Positions 15,277 through 23,941 of a stretch of DNA of 64,000 nucleotides are shown here, piece after piece. How positions within the stretch are numbered: position 1 is the stretch's first letter; each line of letters opens with the position of its first letter. The notes under the pieces are model-generated. The model was not told where the DNA came from and made no database searches. It worked only from the letters and a program-made list of their open reading frames with translations. The DNA is from Lachnospiraceae bacterium. Its GTDB lineage: Bacteria; Bacillota; Clostridia; Lachnospirales; Lachnospiraceae. The translations under genes and the position numbers were made by a program. The stretch lies in contig JAJQHY010000079.1 in NCBI GenBank assembly GCA_021199495.1, forward strand, positions 1 through 64,000, written 5' to 3'.

Positions 15277-17001
15277 CTACCCTGCATTATAACTCTTTTC
15301 CTCCAGATAGGGAAGTATGTTTTCAAAAAGCTGGCGGATCACCGGCGCACAGATCTGCCCTCCGTAATAAGTGCCCTGCGGATGGGTGATGATGCAGATG
15401 GCAATCACCTGCGGATTGTCAGCCGGCGCAAACCCGATAAAGGAAGCGATATATTTGCCGTTTCCTCTGGGAAGAGTCTGGCTTGTGGCGGTCTTACCGC
15501 CGACCCGATAGCCTTCCACCTGGCCGTTTTTGCCGCCGCCCTCACTCACCACAGATTCTAAAAGCTCTCTCATGATCGCGGAGGTTTCTTCACTGACAAT
15601 TCCCTCCGTAACGGGATATTCAAAGACCGTCTCCCCTTCCTCGCCTGCCGCACTGATCGCGAAATGCGGTGTCACCCGGTAACCCCCGTTAATAATGGAA
15701 GATACCGTCGTCAGAAGCTGAATCGGAGTGATCTGAAAGCCCTGCCCGAATGCCATGGTAGCCAGTTCGACATTGCCCATGTCCTCCATTTTATGTACGA
15801 TGGTCCGGGACTCGCCCGGCAGATCCACTCCTGTTGCGGTATTTAAACCAAAGCTCTCAAAATAGTTGTAATAAGTCTCCACACCCAGTCTTAAACCGAT
15901 CTGGACAAACACCGGATTACAGCTGTTCTGCAGCGCTGTCACAAAGGTTTCCGTCCCGTGTCCGGTCGTTCTCGCACAGCGGATTCTGCGGTCGTCCACC
16001 GTCACATAGCCCGGGCAGTAAAAAGCCTCGTCTAAGGAAACAACGTCTTCCTCCAACGCCGCCGCGGCGGTGATAATTTTAAATGTGGAGCCAGGCTCAT
16101 AGCTGTCACTGATGATGCCGTTGCGCCACATGGTGTTTAAATTATCCTCCGTATTACCGCCGTCAAGTTTCTCAGCCCAGAGGTCTGTCAGCTCAAAGGG
16201 ATTATTTAAATCAAATTCCGGCACATTGACGCAGGCGTAGATTTCCCCGTTGTTGGGATTCATCACCAGAATCATGACATTTTCGGCTTCTTTGGCCTCA
16301 TATGCCTGTAATGCCAGCTGCTCAGCGTATGACTGGATATTGGCATCGATGGTGATGATCAGGTCATCTCCCGCCACCGGCTCGATCCTGCGCTCGCCCT
16401 CCTCCTGGATCTCAATTCCGGAGGCATCCGTCACGGTCAGGATTTTTCCGTCCTCACCGGAGAGATATTCATCGTATACCACTTCCAGCCCCAGGATTCC
16501 CTGGTTGTCTGAGCCGGTAAAGCCTAAGACCTTACTGGCAAGCGTGCTGTACGGATAATAGCGTTTATAATCCTCGTCCACCTTGACACCGGCCAGGTCA
16601 TATGCCCTGATCCGGTCCCCCGTCTCTTTCGGCACATTGCTCATGATGCGTTCCCGTGAGGAATACTTCTCCACGCGGGTGCGGACATATTCCTCGTCCA
16701 GCGCAAGCTCCTCACACAGGACTTTAATCACCCTTTCCGGATCCTCGATCTGATTGTAGATCACGGAAACCGTGCATACCGTCTCATTGTCCGCCAGCAC
16801 CACGCCGTTGCGGTCTAAAATCCGTCCGCGCAGCGCCTTGATATCCCGCTCCCGCTCCTGTAAATCGGTCGCCATCTGCGCGTAATAATCGCCCTCCACC
16901 GCCATCAGATAAATCAGGCGGCCCAAAAGCGCGAAAAGTACGAGAATACTCGCCGCGGCGAAAAACAGGATTTTTTTCTTCTGATAGGTTCTGACAAACA
17001 T
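15277..17001 (-). CDS. spoVD: Class B penicillin-binding protein, SpoVD/FtsI type
   Basis: A 574-residue transpeptidase that cross-links peptidoglycan, with one N-terminal membrane anchor (about residues 10-33), a dimerisation domain and a penicillin-binding domain. Active-site motifs are SxxK in EPGSTFKIITAA near residue 303, SCN in LQNSCNPVFVQ near 345, and KTA in GGKTATSQTLPRGN near 503. The usual third motif is KTG or KSG, so the Gly-to-Ala change is unusual. No PASTA domain is present. The start is the ATG at 17001, with GTGAGG six bases before it; the GTG at 17013 lies within that binding site. Order and tandem placement with another class B PBP suggest SpoVD, but its role (cortex or division) is inferred. 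Confidence 0.85.
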   Translation of the reverse strand: MFVRTYQKKKILFFAAASILVLFALLGRLIYLMAVEGDYYAQMATDLQERERDIKALRGRILDRNGVVLADNETVCTVSVIYNQIEDPERVIKVLCEELALDEEYVRTRVEKYSSRERIMSNVPKETGDRIRAYDLAGVKVDEDYKRYYPYSTLASKVLGFTGSDNQGILGLEVVYDEYLSGEDGKILTVTDASGIEIQEEGERRIEPVAGDDLIITIDANIQSYAEQLALQAYEAKEAENVMILVMNPNNGEIYACVNVPEFDLNNPFELTDLWAEKLDGGNTEDNLNTMWRNGIISDSYEPGSTFKIITAAAALEEDVVSLDEAFYCPGYVTVDDRRIRCARTTGHGTETFVTALQNSCNPVFVQIGLRLGVETYYNYFESFGLNTATGVDLPGESRTIVHKMEDMGNVELATMAFGQGFQITPIQLLTTVSSIINGGYRVTPHFAISAAGEEGETVFEYPVTEGIVSEETSAIMRELLESVVSEGGGKNGQVEGYRVGGKTATSQTLPRGNGKYIASFIGFAPADNPQVIAICIITHPQGTYYGGQICAPVIRQLFENILPYLEEKSYNAG

Positions 17002-17065
17002 AAATAACCTCACAGAAAGTTTGTTTTAAGCTTATGTGACTTTCCATGAGGTTATGCCCGGCTTT

Positions 17066-17283
17066 GGCTGCGTCTTTCATTCCCCTTTTACACGGACGCA
17101 GCTTTTTCCCCTTTTTCACTTTGGCCGGACCTGAAGTAAATTCCCCTTTTACACCGGTGCGGCCTTTCCCCTTTTACCTTTGGCTTAACCATTGTAAATT
17201 CCCCTTTTACACGGCTGAAGCCCTTTTTGGTTTTCCCTTTTACACTGTCAGCGGCCCTTTCTTCCCCTTTTACATGGGCCGCG
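17066..17283 (-). repeat. Array of hairpins carrying a 14-nt motif, between two PBP genes
   Basis: The minus-strand consensus GTGTAAAAGGGGAA occurs seven times about every 30 nt (plus-strand starts near 17080, 17105, 17139, 17165, 17198, 17231 and 17261). Copies 1, 3, 5 and 7 sit in loops closed by unrelated GC-rich stems: GCTGCGTC/GACGCAGC, GGCCGGACC/GGTGCGGCC, GGCTTAACC/GGCTGAAGCC and GCGGCCC/GGGCCGC. Copies 2, 4 and 6 lie in the single-stranded linkers. The whole has a repeat unit of about 60 nt. It fills the gap 17002-17291 and is in the transcript from the first to the second PBP gene. No coding sequence is evident. Confidence 0.85.
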
Positions 17284-17291
17284 TGTTCTTT

Positions 17292-19481
17292 TTATTCAGC
17301 AGAACCGGCATTTTCTGTTTCCGTTTCCTCCGTTTCTGTCTCCTGCGTCGTACTTTCTTCTGTCTCAATGCCCTCCACTGTCGAGCCGATGGTTGTGGTA
17401 GTAGCTTCATTGTCAGCGGCTGTCGAATTGAGCATGTCGGAATTATCCGCTGCTTCTGAGATATCCTCCTCCGTATCCTCTAAGGCTCTCTTCTGCAGGT
17501 ACTCCTGAATCACGGACTCGGCTCTGTCAGCCAAATCCTTCTCTTCCTCCTCGGTCAGCTCTTCTGTCATGTAAATGCCCAGATAAGGCAGGATATCGGT
17601 CATAATGTCCTTACTGAGCCAGCAGGCGTACTTGGTGGAGTTGGCCTGATCTTCCACATTGGGTCTGTCAATGACCACATACACCAGAACCTGCGGATCA
17701 TCCGCCGGCGCGTAGCCGCAGAAGGAAATCACATAATCCCCGTTTCCTCTGGGAAGTGTCTCACTGGTACCGGTCTTGCCGCCAATGAGATACCCCGCTA
17801 CAGCTGCTCTGGTGCCGGTACCCTCGGTAATCACTTTATTGCAGTACTCAATAATCTTCTCACTGGTGGAAGCGGAGATGGTCTGCTTGACCAGCTTGGC
17901 GGAAATATTTTCCACTACAGTACCGTTGGAGCTCAAAATCTGGCTGACTACTCTCGGCTCGTACAGATATCCGCCGTTCACTAAAGAGCAGAAGCTCGCG
18001 GCCATCTGAATCATGGAAACCTGAAAGCCCTGTCCGAACGAAGAAGTTGCCAGTTCTGCGCTGCCGATGGTGTCTTCTGTATAGATCAGGCTCGCGGTTC
18101 TGGCTTCACCCGCAAGATCAATATTGCTCTTTAAGCCGAAGCCAAAGCGGTTCTGATACTCGACGAAATCTTCCTCTCCGAGTGCCTGTGCGATCTGCAT
18201 CAGTGCCACATTGCATGATTCCTCAATCGCTTCAGAAACCGTCACATACCCGTGCCCGGAAGTATTATGGCAGCTGATGGTCCAGCCGCCCACCTCCAGA
18301 GAACCGCCGCAGTAATAAGACTCATTGCCGGTGATGGCTCCTGTTTCCAGTGCCATCGCCACCGTGAATGGCTTGGCCACCGATCCGGGTTCATAGGTAT
18401 CGGAAATGCAGAAGTTCCTCCAGATCTGGTTGGACTCCGTATAAAATAAGTCCGTATCCTCCTGCAGCGCTTCCCATTCCGCAGCCGTGAAATACTCACT
18501 CAGGTCATAAGGATCATTACAGTCATAATCGGTATTCGACGCCATAGCCAGAACGCTGCCGTCATTCACATCCATAACGATCACGCCGATGTTCTCCGCG
18601 CCCGCGCCTGTTCTGTAATTGTCCCTCAGCAATTCATTATAATAGTCAATCCACTTTTCCACAGTCGTCTGAATATTGGCGTCGATCGTGGTGACAATAC
18701 TGTATCCGTCTGTAGCCGGTATGGTCGTTACATTGACTTCACTGTCCTCGTTCAGATATCCGTATTCCCTGCCGGTCGTTCCGTTCAGTGTATCATTATA
18801 ATACTCTTCCAGACCGAACATACCGTTATTATCCGATCCGACAAAACCCAGTACCTCACTTGCCAGGGTGCTGTATGGATATTTTCTCTCATACTGCTCC
18901 TCAAACCAGATACCGGTAATGTGCGTCCCGCTGTACGTCTCTCCGCTTGCCTCCGCCGCGGCTTCCCCGGCGGCATAAACCGCATCCACGTAATCGTAGT
19001 ATGCTTCCATCTCATCGTAGGAGATGCTCTTTAAAATAATACGGTATTGTGAAGAGGGATAGTTGCTGATATATTCCTTTACATCCGAAAGCACGATGTC
19101 AGGGAAACACGCCTCCAGTGCCTCCAGCGTGGGCGTATAGGCTTCATCGTCCGCCAGAAGTGCCTTCGTGTCCAGGATGACATTATATACTTTTTCACTG
19201 TAGGCTAAGACCGTACCGTTCGCGTCGTAGATCGTGCCCCGCTTGTAAGCAAGCGTTGTGGAATCATAGGCCTGCTGGCTTAACACGATCTGCTTATACT
19301 TTTCCTCGCTGGTTGCAGTAATATCCACCAGCCTCCAGATCAGAAAACCAGTCATTGCCAGCGCCACTGTGCAGAAGACCACCAGCTTCCGCCTCATATA
19401 AGGCCGGAATTTCGTGGTATCCACTTTGCGTTGTCCGGTTTTACTGCCTCGTCCCCCTCTGCTGCGGGTCCTCTCGTTCAT
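17292..19481 (-). CDS. ftsI: Class B penicillin-binding protein, FtsI/PBP2 type
   Basis: A 729-residue divisome transpeptidase. A basic cytoplasmic tail (MNERTRSRGGRGSKTG) is followed by a membrane anchor near residues 33-52, a dimerisation domain with YKRGTIYDANGTVLAYSEK, and the catalytic domain. It has SxxK in EPGSVAKPFTVAMALE near residue 358, SCN in EESCNVALMQ near 403 and KTG in IGGKTGTSETLPRG near 560. The last about 45 residues are a Thr/Glu-rich tail (TTQETETEETETE), unusual for FtsI. The start is the ATG at 19481, one base after the ftsL stop, with GAGGATTGAG upstream. Its catalytic domain is clearly related to the next PBP but keeps the standard KTG. Confidence 0.92.
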   Translation of the reverse strand: MNERTRSRGGRGSKTGQRKVDTTKFRPYMRRKLVVFCTVALAMTGFLIWRLVDITATSEEKYKQIVLSQQAYDSTTLAYKRGTIYDANGTVLAYSEKVYNVILDTKALLADDEAYTPTLEALEACFPDIVLSDVKEYISNYPSSQYRIILKSISYDEMEAYYDYVDAVYAAGEAAAEASGETYSGTHITGIWFEEQYERKYPYSTLASEVLGFVGSDNNGMFGLEEYYNDTLNGTTGREYGYLNEDSEVNVTTIPATDGYSIVTTIDANIQTTVEKWIDYYNELLRDNYRTGAGAENIGVIVMDVNDGSVLAMASNTDYDCNDPYDLSEYFTAAEWEALQEDTDLFYTESNQIWRNFCISDTYEPGSVAKPFTVAMALETGAITGNESYYCGGSLEVGGWTISCHNTSGHGYVTVSEAIEESCNVALMQIAQALGEEDFVEYQNRFGFGLKSNIDLAGEARTASLIYTEDTIGSAELATSSFGQGFQVSMIQMAASFCSLVNGGYLYEPRVVSQILSSNGTVVENISAKLVKQTISASTSEKIIEYCNKVITEGTGTRAAVAGYLIGGKTGTSETLPRGNGDYVISFCGYAPADDPQVLVYVVIDRPNVEDQANSTKYACWLSKDIMTDILPYLGIYMTEELTEEEEKDLADRAESVIQEYLQKRALEDTEEDISEAADNSDMLNSTAADNEATTTTIGSTVEGIETEESTTQETETEETETENAGSAE

Positions 19482-19482
19482 C

Positions 19483-20142
19483 TCAATCCTCGTCTGTGAT
19501 GACGACGCTCTGTTCCAGATAGTCGTCAATCTGGGAATCATATGTAATAATCTGATCCTCAGTGGCGTAAACCATTCCCAGATCCATGATGGCGACTTCC
19601 CTGACTTCCTCCAGATCAACGCTCGCCTCGATTCTGCTCAGGTATTCATCATTGCTGGCAGTCAGGTCATTCACCTCGGATTCCAGCGACTGAATATTGG
19701 TTCTTAACTGTGTGATATCAGACTGCAGACTGACATAACGCAGCACCATCACGCCCAGGAACAGGAATGCGGCCGTCACGGTCAGAAGTGCCAGCCTGTT
19801 GACCGGAGAGGCCTGCAGGGTAACCTTCGCCTTCTCGGTACCGACATTCACCTCATGTCTTCTCGGTGCCTGTCTGCGGGCCGGAGCCGCCTGCCCATGT
19901 GTCTGTCTGCGGGGCGTCTGCGGTATTTCCTGCCTGCGTGCCGGGGCTGCCTGAGACGCAGTCCGTCTGCGGGCCGGAGCCGCTTCAGATGCGGTCTGCC
20001 TGCGTGCCGGACTCTGCTTTGGGGCCGCCGTTCCATACTGATACTGCACGGAAGCTCTGCCTGCCGCTGTTTGGCTGCTGTTTGCTCTTGTATTTACTGT
20101 TGTTTTTCCGTATCTGCGGTATCCGTAATCGTTGCCTGCCAT
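19483..20142 (-). CDS. ftsL: FtsL-like divisome protein with basic ARRQ-repeat tail
   Basis: A 219-residue bitopic protein in the FtsL position between rsmH and ftsI. Residues about 35-105 are a low-complexity cytoplasmic tail with repeated A-P-A-R-R-Q/R units (APARRR, APARRQ, APRRH). A membrane segment follows at about 117-138 (LALLTVTAAFLFLGVMVL), then a coiled coil, QSDITQLRTNIQSLESEV, and the septum-initiator ending EEVREVAIMDLGMVYATEDQ. It would recruit and regulate the FtsW/FtsI synthase. It lies two bases after rsmH and one base before ftsI, so the three are likely coupled. The identity rests on architecture and position. Confidence 0.85.
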   Translation of the reverse strand: MAGNDYGYRRYGKTTVNTRANSSQTAAGRASVQYQYGTAAPKQSPARRQTASEAAPARRRTASQAAPARRQEIPQTPRRQTHGQAAPARRQAPRRHEVNVGTEKAKVTLQASPVNRLALLTVTAAFLFLGVMVLRYVSLQSDITQLRTNIQSLESEVNDLTASNDEYLSRIEASVDLEEVREVAIMDLGMVYATEDQIITYDSQIDDYLEQSVVITDED

Positions 20143-20144
20143 GT

Positions 20145-21092
20145 TCAGACCTCCTGCGCCTTTTCAAATACTCTCAGTTTTGCGCTTTTACTTCTTTTAT
20201 TATCTTTCAGCTCTCTCTCTGAGGGCTGTATCGGTTTTTTCGTAATCACTTTTCCTTTGGAGACTCTGCCGCAGGTGCACACCGGAAATTCCGGCGGACA
20301 GATGCAGGGGGATTCCGCCTTGCGGAAGGCTGATTTCACAATTCTGTCTTCCAGAGAATGGAAGGTGATAATGCAAAGCCGTCCATTCGGGTTCAGCAAA
20401 TCAATCATATCGTCCATCGAATCTCTTAAGACATCCAGCTCATGATTGCATTCAATGCGGATGGCCTGAAAGGTCTTTTTGGAAGGATGACCGTTTACCC
20501 GCATTTTCGCCGGTATCGACGCTCTGATGATCTCATTGAGCTGCCCGGTGGTTTCAATCGGAGCAGTTGCCCTCTCCATGCAGATATGCTTGGCAATATT
20601 TTTGGCAAACTGCTCTTCCCCGTAGTCCCGGATAATCCTGTACAGTTCCATTTCCGGGTAAGTATTCACAATCTCCTTCGCGGACAGCTCCTGACGGTCG
20701 TCCATGCGCATGTCCAGAGGTGTATCCTCTTTGTAGGAAAATCCCCTCCCGGGGGTATCCAGCTGGAATGAGGAGACACCAAGATCCAGCAGGATACCGT
20801 CAACCCGGCAGATGCCTTTTTCCGCCAGGCGATCACGCATATATCGGAAATTGCTTCGTAAAATTGTTACCTGATTCTGGTAGGGAGAAAGTCTCTCAGT
20901 GGCTGCCTCAATCGCATCCCCGTCCTGGTCAAAGCCATAAAGACGTCCCTGATCCGACAATCGCTCACAGACCGCGGCTGCATGACCGCCGCCTCCCAAA
21001 GTACCGTCCACATACACGCCGTCAGGCTGTATATTCAGCGCCTCAATCGTTTCCTGCAGCAGAACGGAATAATGTTGAAACTCCATCTTCAT
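20145..21092 (-). CDS. rsmH: 16S rRNA (cytosine1402-N4)-methyltransferase
   Basis: A 315-residue SAM-dependent methyltransferase modifying C1402 of 16S rRNA. Family motifs are [13 protein letters not shown] at the N-terminus, the SAM loop [17 protein letters not shown] near residue 30, [20 protein letters not shown] near 102, and RICTF-type [18 protein letters not shown] near 240. The C-terminus is basic ([16 protein letters not shown]). It follows mraZ by 6 bp. Confidence 0.97.
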   Translation of the reverse strand: MKMEFQHYSVLLQETIEALNIQPDGVYVDGTLGGGGHAAAVCERLSDQGRLYGFDQDGDAIEAATERLSPYQNQVTILRSNFRYMRDRLAEKGICRVDGILLDLGVSSFQLDTPGRGFSYKEDTPLDMRMDDRQELSAKEIVNTYPEMELYRIIRDYGEEQFAKNIAKHICMERATAPIETTGQLNEIIRASIPAKMRVNGHPSKKTFQAIRIECNHELDVLRDSMDDMIDLLNPNGRLCIITFHSLEDRIVKSAFRKAESPCICPPEFPVCTCGRVSKGKVITKKPIQPSERELKDNKRSKSAKLRVFEKAQEV

Positions 21093-21098
21093 TGTCTC

Positions 21099-21530
21099 CT
21101 ACAGGCGAATGCCGATGCTGTCCAAGTATGCCATGGACTGATCCACGTCAATGTCCTCATTCTCAGCATCCCAGCGGCTCTTATCCCAGATCTCCACATG
21201 GCGCCCGCTGCCGACCATACACACATCCTTGTCCAGACCCGCATACTCGCGAAGCTCTGTAGGAACCAGGAAACGTCCCTGCTTGTCCACTTCCACATAG
21301 GCCGCGCCGGATAAGAAAAACCGCAGCACCTTACGGGACTCCTTGCTGGTGATGGAAAGCGTATCGAGCTTCTCCTCGAACTGCGCCCACTCTGTTTTGT
21401 CGTACACAAACAAACACCCATCGATCCCCTTGGTCACCACGAATTCCTCGCCAAGCGAGTCCCGCAGCTTCGAGGGAAGAATGAGTCTGCCTTTTGTATC
21501 AAGCGTGTGATTGTATTTGCCTGCGTACAT
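21099..21530 (-). CDS. mraZ: Transcriptional regulator MraZ
   Basis: A 143-residue DNA-binding protein with two AbrB-like (SpoVT-AbrB) half-domains: YNHTLDTKGRLILPSKLRDSL at residues 6-26 and VDKQGRFLVPTELREYAG near 82. MraZ proteins form ring-shaped oligomers and repress the dcw promoter by binding short direct repeats. Such a repeat (two 10-bp GGAGCAAAA-type units) lies just downstream of the promoter here. The start ATG at 21530 is preceded by GGAAGGTAAG. It is the first gene of the cluster. Confidence 0.96.
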   Translation of the reverse strand: MYAGKYNHTLDTKGRLILPSKLRDSLGEEFVVTKGIDGCLFVYDKTEWAQFEEKLDTLSITSKESRKVLRFFLSGAAYVEVDKQGRFLVPTELREYAGLDKDVCMVGSGRHVEIWDKSRWDAENEDIDVDQSMAYLDSIGIRL

Positions 21531-21603
21531 AAAAGCTTACCTTCCCGTTCGTCGGGTTTGCGTGGGAGCTTCCATTTTTAAACCATTTTCGTGATTTTTC
21601 TGG

Positions 21604-21627
21604 CATTTTGCTCCCTTTTGCTCCACT
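21604..21627 (-). promoter_or_regulatory. Tandem 10-bp repeat, probable MraZ boxes
   Basis: The minus strand reads TGGAGCAAAA followed directly by GGGAGCAAAA and then TG. The 10-bp spacing of the G-rich cores matches the known arrangement of MraZ-binding repeats. It covers the predicted transcription start of the cluster. Binding is inferred. Confidence 0.5.
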
Positions 21628-21634
21628 GAACTAT

Positions 21635-21663
21635 ATCCTACACTTTTTTATTGCGCTTGGCAA
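21635..21663 (-). promoter_or_regulatory. Promoter of the dcw cluster
   Basis: The minus strand reads TTGCCA (21658-21663), 17 nt, TAGGAT (21635-21640), about 100 nt before the mraZ start. Confidence 0.65.
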
Positions 21664-21747
21664 GGGGAAATTCAGAATTTTTTAAAAAATATGATTCAGA
21701 TTTGTTACAAATTCACTGTAAAAAAGACACAGGAAGCGTCAGACGCA

Positions 21748-21792
21748 CAAAAAGCAGCCGGAAAACTGTCATAAAGACAATTTCCCGGCTGC
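21748..21792 (-). terminator. Rho-independent terminator of the membrane-protein gene
   Basis: A stem GCAGCCGG/CCGGCTGC with further pairing inside (21754-21792), followed on the minus strand by five T (21749-21753). It separates the 21.9 kb gene from the dcw promoter. Together with that promoter it accounts for the gap 21531-21867. Confidence 0.8.
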
Positions 21793-21867
21793 CCCACATA
21801 TATACAGATTGACCTGCCCCCATTTTAAAAGTCCGTTCTTCCTGAAGCCGCCCCTGAAACGGGTCTC

Positions 21868-23775
21868 TCAGTTTCCGGCATACGATACCGCGTATATGGT
21901 ATATCCCTCATCCTCCTCCACATCAATATGATCCACCGCGGTTACCTCCACAGTGTATCCCTTCACAGCATACCAGGCCGCAAGCCAGTCAATTTCTCTG
22001 CTGTCCTTACTGATAAAATATACATTGTCCAGGTCTGCGAGATCCGCCGCCAGATCCTCTATTCCCGCACTGGCCAGCTTCTGTGCATAAACCGGTGATT
22101 TTGCGGCCCAGCCGCCGCAGAGGTCATAATTGCGGTAAACGCTGTCTCCTGCTGTAAATACCGGTTCAAAAGCGGTTGTGAAGCTGTAAACATCGATCAG
22201 AAAATACGAATCCAGGTGTGCGGCGCAATATTCCTGCAGTGGCTGATAACAAGCCTCGTATTCTGCTTCCATTTCCGCCTTGTCCGTGAAAGCGTCTCTT
22301 ACAGCGATGACGGAATAAATGCCGAAGATGATCGCAAGTACAAGCACCGTGAACCCTTTGAAAGCTGTCCCACATTTGTCCCTCAGGATTTGGCAGATTC
22401 GCGCCGCAGATTCCTGCATTTTCCTGCAAGCAGTCCCGACCTGACCGGTTGTCTCTGGTGCGCATAATGGCGAAGCATCCTGCTTTTGCCCATCTGCCGG
22501 TTTTCTGTAATCCAGACACAGCTGCCGTAGTTCCATCAGCAGCATGGCCATCAGAATCAGCATCTCGCAGAGATAAACCGGATGATTAACCCGGTCGTAA
22601 AAACGCCCTCTTAAGAAAATATACATCCAGCTGACTGTCCGCATGACACCCAGCAAAAGCAGCTGCCAGAGAATGGCAAAATGACCATTTAAAAGACCTG
22701 CTGCCAGCACCAGAAAATACCCCGCCGCGATTACGATCATCCACGGACGGTCAACCAGATGTAACGTCTGCCAGCGATAGTAAACAAACGCATCAGACAG
22801 ACTGTAACGAAAATATCCAACACCCTTCTCTTCCTGCTCATAGTCCATGATTGCCAAAATCAGCTCTGTGTCAATATTCTCATCCAGAGCATAATTATAA
22901 TTGACTAAAAGTTCTACCTCCTCTGCCGACATGCCGATCGCATCATAAAACCCCTCATTTCCCTCGTATTCAGGAGCCCTGCCGCGAAAATCATAAAGCT
23001 CCGTCCTGGTATCATCAAAGGTACGGTAGGCTTTCCATTCCTCGCTGCCGTAGGCGATCTGATCGCAAAGAACGCTAAGACCCATGCCGAGTAAAACCAC
23101 CAGGACGGTAATCAGATATTTACGGTAATTCTCTGCACAGAAAAACTTCAGACCTACCCGCTTTGCTCCCGCGCTCCACTTGTATATCCCGGCGGCCGCC
23201 ACCAGCGGAAGCAGGATCAGTCCCATCTCCAGTCTCATGCAGGAGGCAAGAATATAGAGGATCATCGCGATAATATTCTCTTTATTAAAGTCGCGGGCGG
23301 AATGCTGATCCGGCGTGGTGACAAACCAGAAAATGGCGGTTGCGGCCAGGATCCCGCTCGTCACTGTATACTGGATGTAGATAAATTTCCCCAGAAGAAT
23401 GGCAATAAGTCCGAGTACGCCCAGAAACGCCGACAGAAGTTTTCCCCTCCGGCTTTCCGCCATGGTCAGAAGGCGATATATAATCAAAAAAGCGCAGAGC
23501 ATGTGGTAAAAGCACATAAAAAGACCGAACCAGTTCCAGGCCGGAATCAACCGGTATAAAGAGCTGATGAGAAAACCCAGCGGATAAAGCATCTGAACGC
23601 AGTGTCCATCGGGTGTGCCGGTGTACGCGCCGGAGAGAATGTCCTTCAGCATCACATCGTCGTTGATTGTATACCAGACGTCAAAAAAAACAGCAAGCAC
23701 AATCGTTCCCACTCCCGTAATGAGGAGCGAAAGGTAAAGATCCATGTGCCTGCTGTTATTGAATAATTTCTTCAT
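21868..23775 (-). CDS. Polytopic membrane protein, possibly GT-C-like
   Basis: I do not recognise the family. The 635-residue protein has about 11-12 membrane segments, most in the first 430 residues. After the first segment an extracellular loop has TINDDVMLKDILSG near residue 36, an acidic pair after the first helix as seen in GT-C-fold glycosyltransferases. A hydrophilic loop follows near residues 255-310. After a further segment near 490-510 comes an outside C-terminal domain (about 515-635) rich in Tyr and acidic residues. It has a good promoter upstream and a terminator downstream, so it is a single-gene unit. A role in cell-surface glycan transfer is only a suggestion from topology and the acidic pair. 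Confidence 0.6.
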   Translation of the reverse strand: MKKLFNNSRHMDLYLSLLITGVGTIVLAVFFDVWYTINDDVMLKDILSGAYTGTPDGHCVQMLYPLGFLISSLYRLIPAWNWFGLFMCFYHMLCAFLIIYRLLTMAESRRGKLLSAFLGVLGLIAILLGKFIYIQYTVTSGILAATAIFWFVTTPDQHSARDFNKENIIAMILYILASCMRLEMGLILLPLVAAAGIYKWSAGAKRVGLKFFCAENYRKYLITVLVVLLGMGLSVLCDQIAYGSEEWKAYRTFDDTRTELYDFRGRAPEYEGNEGFYDAIGMSAEEVELLVNYNYALDENIDTELILAIMDYEQEEKGVGYFRYSLSDAFVYYRWQTLHLVDRPWMIVIAAGYFLVLAAGLLNGHFAILWQLLLLGVMRTVSWMYIFLRGRFYDRVNHPVYLCEMLILMAMLLMELRQLCLDYRKPADGQKQDASPLCAPETTGQVGTACRKMQESAARICQILRDKCGTAFKGFTVLVLAIIFGIYSVIAVRDAFTDKAEMEAEYEACYQPLQEYCAAHLDSYFLIDVYSFTTAFEPVFTAGDSVYRNYDLCGGWAAKSPVYAQKLASAGIEDLAADLADLDNVYFISKDSREIDWLAAWYAVKGYTVEVTAVDHIDVEEDEGYTIYAVSYAGN

Positions 23776-23859
23776 TGCAGAAAACCTCGTCTTATAACAG
23801 GACTGCCCGTTTTAAAAGGCCGTGCAAAAGACATCCTTCCATTTATATGACATATGGCC

Positions 23860-23888
23860 AGTATAGCAAAATCAGACTTTTCCCGCAA
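23860..23888 (-). promoter_or_regulatory. Promoter of the membrane-protein gene
   Basis: The minus strand reads TTGCGG (23883-23888), 17 nt, TATACT (23860-23865), about 85 nt before the start codon at 23775. Confidence 0.7.
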
Positions 23889-23941
23889 CTTATTTCCGCA
23901 ATTTTGGTCTCACCGCTCATTTTCCATCCATCTCACGCTTT

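Noticed and set aside
17066-17120. Plus-strand Rho-independent terminators in the PBP gap
   Set aside because: Hairpins followed by T-runs exist on the plus strand, but no plus-strand gene lies upstream, so a terminator role has no clear purpose.
17066-17283. CRISPR-like look of the regularly spaced repeats between the PBP genes
   Set aside because: The repeated part is only about 14 nt, spacers form local hairpins with each other, there is no leader, and no cas gene is in the window.
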